Under the pieces are notes generated by a model. It was given only the letters and a program-made list of their open reading frames with translations, was not told the DNA's origin and searched no databases. DNA of 64,000 bases from Myotis daubentonii (Eukaryota; Chordata; Mammalia; Chiroptera; Vespertilionidae): NCBI RefSeq assembly GCF_963259705.1, contig NC_081844.1, positions 17,345,715 to 17,409,714 of the forward strand, given 5' to 3'. A program made the translations under genes and the position numbers. Shown piece by piece: positions 1 to 12,479 of the stretch; position 1 is the first letter of the stretch; each line of letters begins with the position of its first letter.

Positions 1-485
1 GGATGTGCAGAGGACATATCAGACTCACTCACTATGATTCTGAACAAACACCTGCTCTTATGACTTACCATGTCTCCCCTCCTCCCTGCATAGGCCATTT
101 CCATTACAGGGAACTCCAACACCAGCTCTCAGGCCTGGGGTGGCAGATGAATCACTTGGAAAGGCTCAGCATGTCAAGAAACAGCAGCAGAAGAGAGAAA
201 ACCACTTCCCTTAATTGGGAGACTTCCACTACCAGCTCCCAGAATCTGCAGCCCAGCCCACAGAAGGGGAAAGCAGACCCTCACTCAGGACAGGACAGCA
301 GCCTTCCTCCCACCTGGGTGAGTGTTACTCGCTTTGCTGACACGCACCAGGGCCAGGGCGGTGAGAGTAGAATGAGGCTACTGCTCACAGGGGTTTGGCC
401 AGTGGATAAAGCAAACATGGAAGAAGAAGTGGGGTGGCCCATAAGTAGATCACCTATAATGCGGGCAGGGAAAAGGAGGCAGATC
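1..485. other. Unique non-coding sequence, no gene recognised
   Basis: No repeat family, RNA gene or convincing exon was recognised. A 170-codon open frame crosses the stretch, but its product is serine-rich, has no domain I recognise, and has a same-sized antisense frame, as expected by chance in GC-rich DNA. Confidence 0.5.
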
Positions 486-487
486 AT

Positions 488-620
488 CGAGTGCCAAGTC
501 ATTTATCTTCTCTGAGCTTCAGTTCTTCGTCTTAAAAATGCAGACATTATTATCCACTGCAAAGAATTAAAAAAATAAGCCACTTGGAAGTGCTTAATGC
601 AGTGCACACAATGAACGTAA
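488..620 (+). repeat. MIR SINE fragment
   Basis: Resembles the 3' half of a MIR: a degenerate form of the core 'cctcagtttcctcatctgtaaaatg' region is visible as cttctctgagcttcag followed by cttaaaaatg. MIRs are ancient tRNA-derived SINEs, inactive in all living mammals. Boundaries are approximate. Confidence 0.5.
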
Positions 621-649
621 ATAGAATCTTGATGTGTTCCTGTTGACGT

Positions 650-683
<34 letters not shown>
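650..683. repeat. (CG)n/(CA)n compound microsatellite
   Basis: A short (CG)4 run leads directly into about 13 CA units. Simple-sequence tract with no coding meaning. Confidence 0.9.
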
Positions 684-862
684 ATCTACTCCAGTCTTTC
701 TCAATAGCTAGAGAAACAGGCCAAGAGGCTGCCCCTGAGACAGTGACTTGAGTCAGCCTTGCCCAAGTCCTGTGGTCAGAGAAAGGCTCAGGTCTGTTCA
801 CAGGAGCCCTGGCGCTCAGGACAGTGGGCTGACTGGCATCCCCACACCCCCTAGAGCTAGAA

Positions 863-1079
863 CAGCCGTGGGCAAACTAAGGCCCGCGGGCCAGATCCGG
901 CCCGTTTGAAATGAATAAAACTAAAAAAAAAAAAAAAGACCGGACCCTTTTATGTAATGATGTTTACTTTGAATTTATATTAGTTCACACAAACACTCCA
1001 TCCATGCTTTTGTTCTGGCCCTCTGGTCCAGTTTAAGAACCCATTGTGGCCCTCGAGTCAAAAAGTTTGCCCACCCCTG
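863..1079 (-). mobile_element. Non-autonomous hAT MITE (bat nhAT type), copy 1
   Basis: A 217-bp element with terminal inverted repeats CAGCCGTGGGCAAACT and AGTTTGCCCACCCCTG (the latter as its reverse complement). It is flanked by an 8-bp target duplication, AGCTAGAA/AGGTAGAA (7 of 8). An 8-bp duplication and CAG...CTG ends are hAT hallmarks. It has no transposase. It matches the copy at 59854-60065 in inverted orientation almost end to end, including the A/T run and the CCAGTTTAAGAACCCA block. It must have been moved by a hAT transposase encoded elsewhere. Confidence 0.92.
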
Positions 1080-1239
1080 AGGTAGAACAAGGAGGCCCCT
1101 GGCCATGCTGAGTTGACTGAAAAGTCTGAACATGGCATCTTGTCTTGTTCTTGAGCCTTTCACTTAAAGGATGATGTTCCTGATACAGGCAAACAACTTA
1201 AGTCAAAATGCAAGTGAACTCCACATAGAAGAGAAGCAA

Positions 1240-1470
1240 GGCGTGGTGATGCAATCATTTAAAATGCATGACATTGAACGCTGGATTCTGGTTCAAATCC
1301 TCCAATGCCACCTTAATCCAAGTGATTCTGGAGGTACCTCAGTTTCCTCCTCTGTGAAATAAGAGTGAAAATAACCCCTTCCCTGTCTAGTATAGGTGAG
1401 GAACAGGTGAGATAACATAAGTGAAATTACTTTGCAAAATACTATACAGCTAATTGTTATCATTGTTAAT
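1240..1470 (+). repeat. MIR SINE
   Basis: Near full-length MIR: a tRNA-derived head (ctggattctggttcaaatcc), then cctcagtttcctcctctgtg, then the ggtgagataacataagtg tail region. Boundaries are approximate. Confidence 0.75.
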
Positions 1471-1474
1471 GTGG

Positions 1475-2155
1475 AATGTGAAAGAAAGAACTAGAAGTCT
1501 CCCAAGAGCCTGTAACCATTTTCTCATGAGTAGCTCAGACATCACACCCACATAAAACCATCCTCATGAGAGGAGGAAACCAAAGGATTCCTTGCACCCA
1601 CCCCTATTCTGCCAATGGAGATGGAAATCAAGACGAGACCACCTAACTGGCTGAGGCATGCTGGGATGGGAGGTGGCCACACCTCTTTTCCTGATGGGAG
1701 TCAGGGGCCTCTGGTGATACCTGTATATTTCACCCAAAGTGACAGGGACCTTGTTAGCCCGTCCTTGCTTTGAGGAGCTTGATGGATTGAACTCTTGGGG
1801 AGAATACAGCGGCCGTGAACTGCCATAAAGATGATGAATAACATTTTTTTTCTAAATGATTACTGAAAACTTTATAGCTAGCCAAAGCTGGCTTTCTCAG
1901 AGCCCCTGGAGAAACACTTTTATGAAGTGTCATTTAATTAATAAGGAGGCTATTGACTGCTGTCATGCGTGGAATACTGCACAAGAGCCACGTAAGAAAA
2001 AGGGAGAGAGGACCACAGTACAAAGAGGAAGGCAGCAGTGAGGCCAGCTTGGATGAAGGCAGTCCTGTCCAAACCTTCTAGAATGACAGCCAAAGCTAGA
2101 CCAGTCTCCACTGATGACCTGGTCTAGAAAACTCACTCTGTCCCTGTGAAATAGA
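1475..2155. other. Unique non-coding sequence
   Basis: I recognise no repeat or gene here. The few open frames are under 65 codons and have no recognisable product. Confidence 0.4.
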
Positions 2156-2157
2156 AA

Positions 2158-2290
2158 GAAAGGCAGTGTGGTGTGATGGAAAGTTTACTTCTGTGGTACA
2201 GTCTTAGGAAAGTTGCTTCACTTCTTGGATTAACTAAAATGATAGAATTGGATTAAGTGATTTTTAGGATTTCAACTCAAATATTCTCTT
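2158..2290 (+). repeat. MIR-like fragment
   Basis: Starts with ggcagtgtggtgtgatggaa and continues with a degenerate MIR body. The match is weak and could be chance. Confidence 0.4.
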
Positions 2291-2325
2291 TATTCTGAAT
2301 TGCTCCAAAAGAAATGGTGTCAGGC

Positions 2326-2347
2326 AAAAAAAAAAAAAAAAAAAAAA
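2326..2347. repeat. Poly(A) tract
   Basis: An uninterrupted run of 22 A. No retroposed gene body was recognised immediately upstream on the plus strand. Confidence 0.8.
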
Positions 2348-2784
2348 TCCCATTTTTTTCCCCACAGCTTTCTCTGGCTGAGTCCCCCAGAGATAGAACA
2401 CAGATAAATTGATTGGGTGTGAGTTCAACTGTTGCATTTATAAAGAAAAGGAGAACAGAGCTGTGCTCAAAATCAACAAGAGGAGGATATACCGACATTG
2501 GCAAACCCTAGGGACTATGCTCTGAAGTTTGGGGAACCCTCATTTTTCCTGAGCTGGTTAGCATCTCCTGTTATAGGAAACTAACCTGGGACTCCCAAGG
2601 GAGATCTACAATTTCCCAGACCCTAATGACGCTCACCACGCCCTGACCAAGGATGCTAAGGTGAAGCCAGGGAGTCCTCTCCTTGGCCTTCACCAGAGAG
2701 ACATTCCACAGAATGACTCCAGAGGCCTCACATTTTAGTTGAAAATCTTGGCATTTAAAATTAAATGGGACTGGGTTTGTTTGC

Positions 2785-2965
2785 ATGTTGGCTTTGCAAC
2801 TCATTAGCTATACAACCTTGGACAACTTACCTATCTTGAAGCTTAAAAATAATACTATTGCATATCTGCATGGATTGTTGTAAACATTAAGGAAGATGAT
2901 GTGTGTAAGTGTGCAGTGCCTGAGACATAAGAGGTGCACGAAGAGTATTAGTTGCTTTTTCTTTC
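2785..2965 (+). repeat. MIR SINE
   Basis: The order of MIR landmarks is preserved: ctcattagctatacaacc (from 'tagctgtgtgacc'), cttacctatcttgaagc, then gtgcagtgcctgagacataa near the 3' end. Confidence 0.7.
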
Positions 2966-3378
2966 TTCCTCTTTGCTGCCCTGCTTTCTTTAAAGCTGTA
3001 GGAAGCAGGTTTTCAACCTGGTGAATGAGGCGAAGGCAGGAGAGTGAGCAGCACACTGGCAGACTCATGCTACGCACAAAGACCTCAATCAGCAACACTG
3101 ATGGCTAAAATCGCATGTTGAGTTTTAGCAGACATGTATGTATGGCCCCTGTTTTGCACAAGATTTAGAAGATTTGATGTCACCAGCACGTCTTAAAGGA
3201 AAAACATCCTGAGGCTTTATTTACAACAAGCTCAGCACAGCCAACAGTGTGATGAGGCTGCTAAAAATTGAGCATACCTTTTAGCCATTTGAATAGTAAC
3301 TTAAGAATCAATGGAATATAGGTATCTCATTGCTTCTGGTAAATGTTAGCCAATTCCGGTTGTCACATTTATATAGAA

Positions 3379-3609
3379 CAGTGCTTTTCAACCTTTTCAT
3401 CTCATGGCACATGTAAACTAATTACTAAAATTCTGTGGCACACCGAAAAGCATATTTTTGCCAATCTGACAAAAAAAAAGGTAAAATTTGTATTCAGCAC
3501 ACCAAATAGCTATTATTGTGTTGGCTGTTGACAATCTAAGGGAAAAGAGGTCAGTGCCCCTGACTAAATAGTTTTAAAAATTCATCCAGCACACTAGTTG
3601 AAATTGCTG
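3379..3609 (+). mobile_element. Non-autonomous hAT MITE (second bat hAT family)
   Basis: A 231-bp element beginning CAGTGCTTTTCAACC and ending GTTGAAATTGCTG, so the termini are inverted repeats. It is flanked by ATATAGAA and ATGTAGGA (6 of 8), consistent with a decayed 8-bp hAT target duplication. The interior is AT-rich with repeated GGCACAC-type motifs and has no coding capacity. It is a different family from copies at 863, 19918 and 54355. Confidence 0.85.
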
Positions 3610-3617
3610 ATGTAGGA

Positions 3618-6520
3618 CAGTGGTAAATTTGAATGTATTTTGAGAGGAATATGGCAGAGAGAGTTCAGAATGCCATAAACTTTCAGAGACACTTGTTGGA
3701 CCCAAGAATGTTGAGATCGGAACACCCATCGCTAGTTTGTATGGGGCCTTCTGCCAAGAAGGGAAATGCACCCCTCCACAGAGAGGGGCACTTCCGTACC
3801 AGGTTCTCACCCACGTGATCACCTACAACCACAGTCCCTTGTTCAGTGCACAACTTAAGCAATTGTACCTAACAACCTGTGCATACCAAGCCTCAGATTA
3901 CTGAGGGAGCTGTCCAGTGGGGTAGGGCATGGAGCTCTTCTGTGCTTCCATTCAGAGCTTGAACCTGGACCAATGGTAGCAAAGGGTTATAAAAAGATAG
4001 TGTTAGACTTAAGAATGATGATAGCCTAATGATTGTTATAACTCTATAAAAGGCATGAACAAGCCTAAAGGAAGAGTTTGTTGATCTGAAGAAAATTGGT
4101 CAGCTGTGAAGAAAAGAAAATGGATTCCCCAAAATTAAGTGGTGGCACCAGCAGTCCAACTAATGGAGCAGAAGAGTCTCGCCCAAAAGTTTCCCATCAC
4201 AGGGGCAGGACCGTCCAATGCGGAAGAGATTCCAGGAGCTGCAGTCAGCAGACCTCCGTGTTCCTCCCTGTGTGCCAGGTCAAGCCTGTGGGGAGGCAGA
4301 GGGTTAGATTGTGGTCACCTAATGCCATTGAGTGCATCATCCCCTGACTTCCTTTGCTCTGGTTCCAAGCTCCCAAGAGAACTTTTATTATTATTATTAT
4401 TATTATTTTGACTGGGACCCACATGGTGATCCACTGATAGAGGCAGCTTCTTTAAAAATTGTATTTCTGATCATAAATTAATAAAAATCTCAGTCTGTCC
4501 CCTGAAACTTGACTGTTCATGTTGATATAAGTAAATCATTTGGGATTCTGGTTATAAATATCAGTCTATTGAATGCAAATTTTTTCAAGTGAGGTGGGTG
4601 GAACATGTCATTTAAAAGTGAACCACCTTCCACTGATCAGACCTGACTCACCACTTTCTGAAGTGGGAAACTTGCCACCTCTGATTTTTCAGAAGGACAA
4701 GCATAGAATGGTACAGTGCATGCTGGGAAACATAGATTTTACTTGAAATACTTATTCTTCCCAAATAGCCACTCTTTTGTTCTTACCCTGAAAACCCTAA
4801 CAAGTCAGTAATATGACCAGAGTTCAGACACCCACCCTTGCCTTAAATGTTCACTTCTCCCCTCCTTCCTTTTCTTCATATTGGGTTTCAGGTCTATTCT
4901 CAGGCACATGACCCACCACTTCATCCTTCACTAACTGCTTATTTATTAAATTGGAGGTAAAGAAGGTGTTGGGCCCTGCAGGCCTCCTGACCTGAGTTTT
5001 GAATGTGGCTGTTGCCTCCTACTAACCAAAGGACAGCTGAGCCCTAGGGGACCCACAGGAATATGTCCAATGAAAGCCCTTGGGGAAAAGCTGCAAACAC
5101 TCAGCAACAGTGAGTCCCAGTGTAAATGCTTTGGGCGTATGGGTTTCCTGAGTACCCTGCTTCCAGGTGTATCACTGTGTGTACTTCCCAGGAGCCATTG
5201 CAGCAGGGGCGAGGGAGGACTCAGGTGGCCAAGTAGGAGGAGGAAAGTGCAGAATGTGGTCTTGAACTGGAAAGGGGAGCTTATCACCTCTTGTAGTTTT
5301 CACACTGAACCCAGCCAGTTGGTACTTACAGAAGATTTATGCATGAAAAGACACCAGTGCCTATGCTATGAAGATACTAAACCTGTACAAGGAAGAAAAT
5401 ATGTGCCATGAACTGAAATAGAAAAGCGTCCTCTCTGAGGTGGTGGCAGGTAATAATCATGGTTATGTACTTGGCTGATGAGGAATGAAACAGGCTGCTT
5501 CAGTGATGTGTCCCTTGGGCTGTGCCCCGATGGCCCGAGGCGTTGGGCGTTCCTGGCTATGGAATTGATGGAGGGGGTCCCAAAAGAGGACACCCCGTGT
5601 ATATCTGTTCACAAAAGCAGGTGGTATTTCCAGCACATGTCAGGGAGGGTCCCCCTGGCTGATCCAGCAGTACCATCCTGTCTCGGTGGGGGGCTAATGG
5701 CTTGCCCCAGAGGAGGACTTACAGAGAAAGACAGCAGTGCAAAGCACTTTACAGTGTCTCTCCTATTTGGAAGACCACAGTTTGGTGGGGAGGTATACAT
5801 ACTCAGATGAGTCATTATACAAGCAAGTTCCATGTCTACCGACCTCCTCCCACCACTGCATACCTAGAGCTCTGGATTGAAATATATATATATATATATT
5901 TACATTTTGGGTTATCAGAAAAGTAAGGGAATTCCTTGGAAGTCCAAAGTTGACAAGAAAGTGTGACTCCATGAAGGTGGGTATGCCCAGGAGTGGCCTT
6001 CTGCAGATCCTTTCTTTCGTGGAGCATGAGGGACAGAAGACAAAGCCTGGGGTGGGGTGGAGGTCAGAAAGGAGACCTCATCAGAAAGCCCAGACTCCGG
6101 GAGGGAGACCCACTTGGAGAGATACCACTTGTGTGAGAAAGAGCCACAACCCCTCAGTGGCACACAGAAGCATTGTTTCTTACCCACACACCTGCCCTGG
6201 CACCGGGTAGTCCTGCTAATCTTGGCTGAGCCCGCACTGTGTGCAGATCATTTGCTGTCCACTGGGATCCTATTAGATGAGGATGTTGGGGTGACTTTGC
6301 TCAGCTCCATGATTCTCTCAGTCTCTTCTTGGGACCAGGGGTGAGGCCCTCTCCTGGCAGTGAGAGAGTGCAAGAACAAGTGGAAATGCCCTTGCCGATC
6401 TTCAAGTCTCTGCTTATGGAATAATGAGTAAGTCCCATTGTTTAAAGAAAGCCACATGGCTAGGATGAGTCAGAAACAGGTCACTACAAAGTGACAGGGC
6501 ATAAAGTATGTATAGGGGGA
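3618..6520. other. Unique non-coding sequence with two short microsatellites
   Basis: Holds a (TTA)n tract at 4386-4408 and an (AT)n tract at 5882-5899. The open frames at 5070-5411 and 5478-5810 overlap antisense frames of similar length and show no domain. No conserved splice-bounded exon was recognised. Confidence 0.45.
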
Positions 6521-6523
6521 GGT

Positions 6524-6970
6524 GTAGTGGGTTGAAAAGTGTTCCCCAAAAAGTCACATCCACCTGGAATCTCAGCATATTTTATTTGGAAACAGGATCT
6601 TTGCAGTACAATTAGCAAAGAATCTCAAAGTGAGATTATCTTGGATTTGGAAAAAGAGGGCTTAGACCAATGGCTGGCATCCTTACAAGAAGATGGAGGA
6701 CATAGACACACATGGAAGAAGGCCATGGGCCATGTGAAGATGGAGGCAGAGGTTGGAGTGACGTGGCCACCATCCAAGGACTGCAAGAAGCACCAGAAGC
6801 TGGAAGAGGCAAAGAAGGATCCTCCCTGGAGCCTTTGGAGGAACATGGCTCTGCCAACACCTTGGATTCAGACTTCTGGCTCCCAGAACCGTGAGAGAAT
6901 ATATATTTCTGTTGTTTTCAGGGACCAAGTTGGTGGTAATTTGTTGCTGGACTCTCAGGAAACTCATACA
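6524..6970 (+). repeat. MaLR-type LTR (MLT1-like), solo
   Basis: Resembles the plus strand of an MLT1-class LTR: gttccccaaaaagtcacatcc, then cttggatttgg, an 'agaggacatagacacacatgg' type block, and near the 3' end ctggctcccagaaccgtgag followed by tatatttctgttgtttt. No internal retroviral sequence accompanies it. The 149-codon frame 6539-6988 lies within it and is an LTR artefact. Confidence 0.7.
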
Positions 6971-7220
6971 GGAAGGGTGAAGAACTGAGGTCATGGATAG
7001 AGTCAATCGATCATGGAAGGTACACTTCAAAACAGAATCATCCAGGAAGAAATAATGGTGGTGATTTGGGGCTTTCTTAGCCTTGTATCTGGGGGAAATA
7101 AAAAATTAAGTTTCCTCAGAGGATATCTCACTACAAACCCACCCTCTAACAAGGTAAGGGCTGAACTCACACAACCTCCATGTACCAGTCCAAACAACCC
7201 AGAATGCAATCTCAAAGTTC

Positions 7221-7260
7221 AGGGTTGTTGTTTTCTGGTTTTTTTTTTCTTATTGGTTGA

Positions 7261-7296
<36 letters not shown>

Positions 7297-7445
7297 GAGA
7301 GAGAGGAGAGAGAAATATTCATTTGTTCTTCCACTTATTTATGCATTCATTGATTGATTCTTGTATGTGCCCTGACCAAGGATCAAACCTGCAACCCTGG
7401 CATATTAGGATGATGCTCTAACCAACAGAGCTACTCCAGCCAGGA
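7221..7445 (-). mobile_element. VES SINE, minus strand, with (GA)n tail
   Basis: tRNA-derived VES SINE. On the minus strand it runs from a GGCTGGAGTAGCTCTGTTGG head through a TGCAGGTTTGATCC box-B-like motif into a (TC)n tract (plus-strand GA run at about 7262-7313). A perfect 10-bp target duplication, CTCAAAGTTC, sits at 7211-7220 and 7446-7455. VES SINEs are mobilised in trans by L1 and are specific to vespertilionid-type bats. Confidence 0.95.
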
Positions 7446-7714
7446 CTCAAAGTTCCGTTATAAATGGCCGTAAGTTAGAAGAGCTCCTAGGTGCCTGCCA
7501 AATGCAAAGGCAACTTTCTGTAGGAACATCCATTCAACATGGGCCTCAAAGGACCCCTACATGTAAGTGCCAGAGAACATGTGCTCCCAGCAAGAAACCA
7601 CTCTTTTTATAAGACAACAGCAAGAGCCAGCAGAAACATTCAACCCATAGAATCAGACCAGCACAGATGGTAGTTATAACTGTAAGAAACAAAGTACAAA
7701 AATAAATACAGTTA

Positions 7715-8095
7715 ACATGTTACGTGCTGAACTGTGCCACCCCGAACCCCCCAGAATTCATATGTTGAAAACCCTAATCCCCAATGTGATTGTATTTGGA
7801 GATTTGGCCTTTAAACATGTAATTAAGATTAGATGAGGTCAGGTGGGTGGGTCCTAATCCACTCTCACTGGTGTCCTTTGAAGGAGAGGAAATGTGGACA
7901 TAGAGGACAGGCATGGGAGGCCTCGGCACGAAGTCAGCCAACTGCAAGCCAAGGAGAGAGGCCTCAGGAGAAACCAAAGCAGCTGACACCTGGGTCTCAG
8001 ACTTCCACCCTCTAACACTGTGAGCAAACAAGTTCCTGATGTTTAAGCCACCCAATCTGTGATATTTTGTCACGGCAGCCCTAGCGCTAATAGAA
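7715..8095 (+). repeat. MaLR-type LTR (MST/MLT1-like), solo
   Basis: Classic MaLR landmarks on the plus strand: attcatatgttgaaaaccc, taatccccaatgtgattg, tgggtcctaatccactct, the 'gacacctgggtctcagac' block, then ttaagccacccaatctgtg and a terminal region with ataga. Ancient and non-functional. Confidence 0.85.
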
Positions 8096-8139
8096 TATGA
8101 TTAAAGAAGTAAAAGTGAGGTTAGTAAGTATTGTTTACA

Positions 8140-8380
8140 AACAATCAGGTTTGGTTAAATAAAGAATTCTAGAAATTAAAAACATCATAATTAGAAAATA
8201 ATACATAACAGATAATGCTGAATCATAAGCCTGGAGGCAGATCTGAGCAATGCAGAATTATAGCACAGAAGACAAAGACCTGGGAGATAGAAGATGCAGA
8301 GACAGGCGGATAGAGTGTGGAAATCCAACATACATGTATTTAATCGGAGTTACAGGAGGAGAGCTAAGAAAGAATGAGAA
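8140..8380 (+). repeat. L1M/HAL1-like fragment
   Basis: The segment with gaattctagaaattaaaaac and the following A-rich text resembles the ORF1 region of old L1M/HAL1 elements, the same type as at 62.8-64 kb. Highly degraded. Confidence 0.45.
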
Positions 8381-9325
8381 GTGATTACTTATCCCTGGTT
8401 GGGAGGGGGCTAGCTCTGCTGATAGTTGATGGGGCAGGTGTGACACAGGTAATGTTTGATATAGGTCTGCCTGGTGACAAAAAAGAGGAATAGGAATTAA
8501 ACGGGAGAAAAGAGGCAGAGGCATAAGGAAGCATGATCTCCTCAGGGTGTGATGAGAAGTCTCGTGTAATGGTGCAGTGGGGCATGTTGGCATGGGGCAC
8601 GTGTGTGCCCATTTGGGGACCAACAGTTGAAGGTTGGCAGGTGGGAGAGTGGTCAAAGGGAAGGGACTTGTCAGCCACATTATGGAATCTCAGACTGTAT
8701 CCAGTAGGTGACAGGGAATCAGTGACATGATCAGCTTTGCTCTTAGGAAGATAAAGCACCGAGAAGAAACTCAATAAGCGCTTGCAGGTTGATCAATGTA
8801 GGCTGCTGATCCAAACTCCTTTGTTCTCGGACAGCTGCAGCTGGGGTGAGCTTAAGGCACTCTACTTAGATCCATCATCTGTGCGAAGAGGATTCGGAGG
8901 GGCTCTCCGCTTTAGAGTAAACCAGGGTCAGGTTGGTAACTGAAAAGCGATGACCTCAGGTGCTCTGAAGCTTCCAGGAGCCTCACAAGACACCACTCAC
9001 ACTCTTCCCAGCTTCCCTTCCACGTGGAGACTCGGGGAAGCCTTGACTAGGGGAGAGTTTTCTCTACCTGGAGGCCTGGCTCTGCCAGCCTGCTCTCTAG
9101 GTCCACATTGTGAGAATCCAGGGCAGGTCAAGGTCAGTCTCAGAACCCTCCCTATTCGCAGGCTCCCTGGCAGCTACCCATCCGGCCGCCCAGGCCTGGG
9201 CTGTCCTGGCTTGGTGCTGTCCCTCCCACTACTCTGCTTTTTGCTAATGAGGTTGGTGGGATGACAGAATGAAAATTCATGGGACATTTGCAACTTGCCA
9301 GAACCATAACCAGACTCCTGTGCTG
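8380..9325. other. Unique or very old repeat-derived sequence
   Basis: The part ending gtgacatgatcagctttgct (around 8720-8745) resembles a widespread ancient mammalian repeat that I cannot name confidently. No gene was recognised. Confidence 0.35.
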
Positions 9326-9327
9326 TG

Positions 9328-9440
9328 TTTATTATCCCAGCTGTCACCTAACAGTCTTGGAGCAGAGATGTCGTTATCCTTAGTTTATGAAGGAGGTTAA
9401 ACAACTTGCCTGAGCTCCCAGGCCCTAGTGAAGGGCATGA
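9328..9440 (-). repeat. MIR SINE fragment
   Basis: The minus-strand MIR core is visible on the plus strand as gaaggaggttaaacaacttg followed by cctgagctccc, the reverse of the usual splice-like MIR core. Confidence 0.55.
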
Positions 9441-11195
9441 CAAGTAGTCAGGCCAAGGTGGGCCACGCTCAAACATGTTTTCAAATGCTCCAGCCTCCTT
9501 TCTCTACCAAGCTCTCAGCTCCACCGTTGGACCAGGAATCACTGCAAAATCGCAACCCTAAGGTCAGCTGCATCCCCCCAAAGTTGCCTATTTTCTCTTT
9601 CTCCTGGTTAAAAATGTGTCCACATATCGTCCCGTCTGCCTCCCTCATAGACGTGGCTGAATTGGATGCATCTTACTTTTTGTTATTAATCACTATCATG
9701 TACAAGTCACTTTGGTAGCTGATCTTTGCGGCTTATTAAATGCCACAGAACTGTTGTGAGCTGACATAAACCAACATCCCTGTGTGTGAGATCAGGCTGC
9801 TGAGAGCTGGTGGGCTCAAGGTGAGTGAGGCCCCCTGATCCCAAATCCAACCCAATGTCCATTCCCAGAGAACTGTTTTCTATACCCCTCTGTGTCCAAG
9901 CTGCATTCTTTGATATTTTTCCAGCTGACTAATGTGTACATGTTTAGGGGGCTGATCTAGTTGAAATGATTCTCCAGGTACAAGACTCCAAAACAGCCTC
10001 TAAAATTAGCTGACAGAGGTGCCCCTGTATGTCGTGTCCTGTCCTATCTGGGAAGAGCTTTTGTGTGAAAGCCCAGACCTTCTGGAGTGGGATCCCTGTG
10101 AGCAGCCCTGACCAGGAATCTGGGCCTGCGCCTGATCCCTGGCCATTCTTATTTAGCCAGCCTGGTGTGGGTGCCTACTGGAGTCTAGGAAGCATTTAGT
10201 GGGGGCAGGGAAGAAAAAAGAAGAAAGGGGAGGGGGGGAAATAGGAAAGAAACTAACTATGGAAGGAAGAAAAGAGAAAGGAGGCAGTAAGGGAAAGGGA
10301 GGGAGAGATGAAGAGGAGTTTGGTCCCCAAATGCATGTCTTACCTCTAATCCAGCTTCAGCTCAGTGCAGAGCAAAAGCTGTGGTTCAGTGAATGTTTGT
10401 TGAGTGACGCTTTAGTCACTGGTATCATTTGTAATGATTCAGAGACAGTGAGCTCACTTGGGGCCCAGCACAGGTGAGGCCTTAGGGAATATTGAGTCCA
10501 CGGGTCCTCAGGGTATTGGTGCCCCCTTGGGAGAACTTTGGAGATATGAGGAGGCATTTTTCACTCATTGCCATGAGGCGGGGCAGCGAGGGGGGAGGGG
10601 GGCGGTAGTGCTGGCATTCAGGGCAGAGAGCGGGCATACAAGACATCTGCAGTGTGGGAGGTCTTCCTCCCTAGGCCGGCTGTGCTGCCTGAGTGACTTC
10701 TGAATGTCCTGTAGGGTACCCATGTAGGTGAAAAGCTTGCTTATAATGATTCAGGCCCAGAATGTAACTGCATTTTATGACATAAAACATATTATGTTTT
10801 AAAATATGGTTTTAATATATACTGTATTTTCCAGGAAGGCAAGTTCCTTGTAAATCGAAGAAAGATTGTGTTATGTAGTTCTCCAAGCCTTATTCACCAT
10901 TTTAGAAAATCATGTCACTGATAGAATGTTCTTCATGCTACTCGAGTTAGCAGAGCAGCCCACCTGGCTCAGTCCTGCCTTCGCTGGGACCTGGTGCCCA
11001 GGGAAAACCTTCAGGTACTGCCTTATGGTAGTTTCCAGTATAGACAAGCCAATCACTTCCATATTGAAATGAACTTACTTCATTATAAATTATTTTTCTT
11101 TATCCCTCCTTTAGGGCACTATTAATACACAATTATTTTTTTTAATTAGAAATACAGATAGGTTATATCATTGAGATGGTATTGCTTTTGGATGT
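9440..11195. other. Unique non-coding sequence
   Basis: Contains a purine-rich (GGGA/GAAA) stretch at about 10199-10315 and an AT-rich stretch at 10730-11150. No gene, RNA or recent mobile element was recognised. Confidence 0.4.
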
Positions 11196-11204
11196 CACTT
11201 TAGG

Positions 11205-11375
11205 ATAATTGTGAGGCATTGCAGATTAGTTACTATGATAGATATGAGAGCCACCGACCAACGCTCCCACTTTACATGTAAAGAGCTTGAGGTCCAGAAA
11301 GGTGAAGTGACCGGTCCCAGGTCAAGCCACTACCTGACAACAGTGAGAGGGTTGGAATCCAGGTCTCAGAGTGAC
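11205..11375 (-). repeat. MIR SINE
   Basis: Antisense MIR: actttacatgtaaagagctt, aggtccagaaaggtgaagtg, then ggaatccaggtctcagagtg. Confidence 0.65.
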
Positions 11376-11574
11376 AGAGACCCCCGACCACAGCCGGAGC
11401 TCCTCTGTGACACAGCCCTCAGCGCCTCTGCTAAGGCGGCCACCTGTTCTCCTGCCTCAGGTCACCTTTGTTTTTTCCTTGTTACACCCACGTGGACAGA
11501 TTTCATCTTCCAAAATGAGAGAGAGAGCAGGAGACCTTGCTGAGAAGATGGGTCTTCATTTCAGGCTTATGGAT

Positions 11575-12022
11575 GGTTTATTAGTCTTCTGTAGCTGCTG
11601 GGATAAATTACCACAAATTGGGTGCTTAAAACAACAAAAATCTGCTCTCTCCCAGCTCTGGAGGCTGGAACTCAGAAATCAGGGTGTCAGCAGGGCCTCG
11701 CTCCCTCTGAAGGCTCAGGGAAGAGCCTTCCTGGACTCTTCCAGCTTCTGGGGGCTCCCGCTTTCATGGCTTGTGGCAGCTTCAGTCCAGCCTCGGCCTC
11801 TGTCTTCGCATGACCTTCTCCTCTGTGTCCGTGTCAATTTCCCTTCCCTTCTCTTATCAAGACTTGTCATTACATGCAGGGTGCACCCCAATCCAGGACC
11901 AGCTCATCTTGAGATTCTTGACTTACTGGAACCTGCCAAGACCCAAAAGACGTTTTCACATTCAAAGGAAGTTCTGGGTAGATACACCTTCTGGGATATT
12001 GTCAACTATTCAGCCTGCTCCA
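11575..12022 (-). repeat. MaLR-type LTR (MLT1-like), solo
   Basis: Minus-strand MaLR LTR: starts tagtcttctgtagctgctgg (from 'tagtctgctagggctgcc'), then gcttaaaacaacaaaaatc, ctctggaggctggaactcag, and the 'tcttatcaagac' block. The 218-codon frame 11371-12027 is translated from this LTR and is not a gene. Confidence 0.85.
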
Positions 12023-12204
12023 GATGACATCAAATGACAGCTGCCTGGCCACATACAGATCAGTCTAGAGATTTAGATTCCACATTTCCTTGCTCCTCAC
12101 CCATGGGTTCCAAAGTCTCTTCAGTCGTGGAAATGTTTGGTAGGAATGACACAGACTTGGGGGAATCCATGAACTCACCCGGCTGCGTCCCTCAGGTTAG
12201 AAAG

Positions 12205-12292
12205 AGTCCATGGAGCACAGAGAAGAGAAATGACTTGCTCAAGGTCACTCAGAGAATGAGTGTCCAAGCCGGGACCAAACACAGCGTGGGGT
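12205..12292 (-). repeat. MIR SINE fragment
   Basis: Antisense MIR core: aaatgacttgctcaaggtca followed by ctcagagaatgagtg. Confidence 0.55.
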
Positions 12293-12479
12293 CTGCACAT
12301 GCCCCTGTCCATAAGAAGCGAGTCCTGATCCTTGACACCACCCACCCACCCACCCCCGGCCATCAACCCCGGAGGCTTCCCGAGGGAAATCTGGGCGGAA
12401 GCCCTTCCCGGCGGAGTCCCAGGCCCACTGAGGGCCCTCGGGGATTGACCTGCTGCAGAAACCATGCCAGGCTCGCTCT

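Noticed and set aside
6539..6988. 149-codon frame
   Set aside because: Coincides with an MLT1-like LTR.
11371..12027. 218-codon open frame
   Set aside because: Lies within an antisense MaLR LTR; it is repeat translation.
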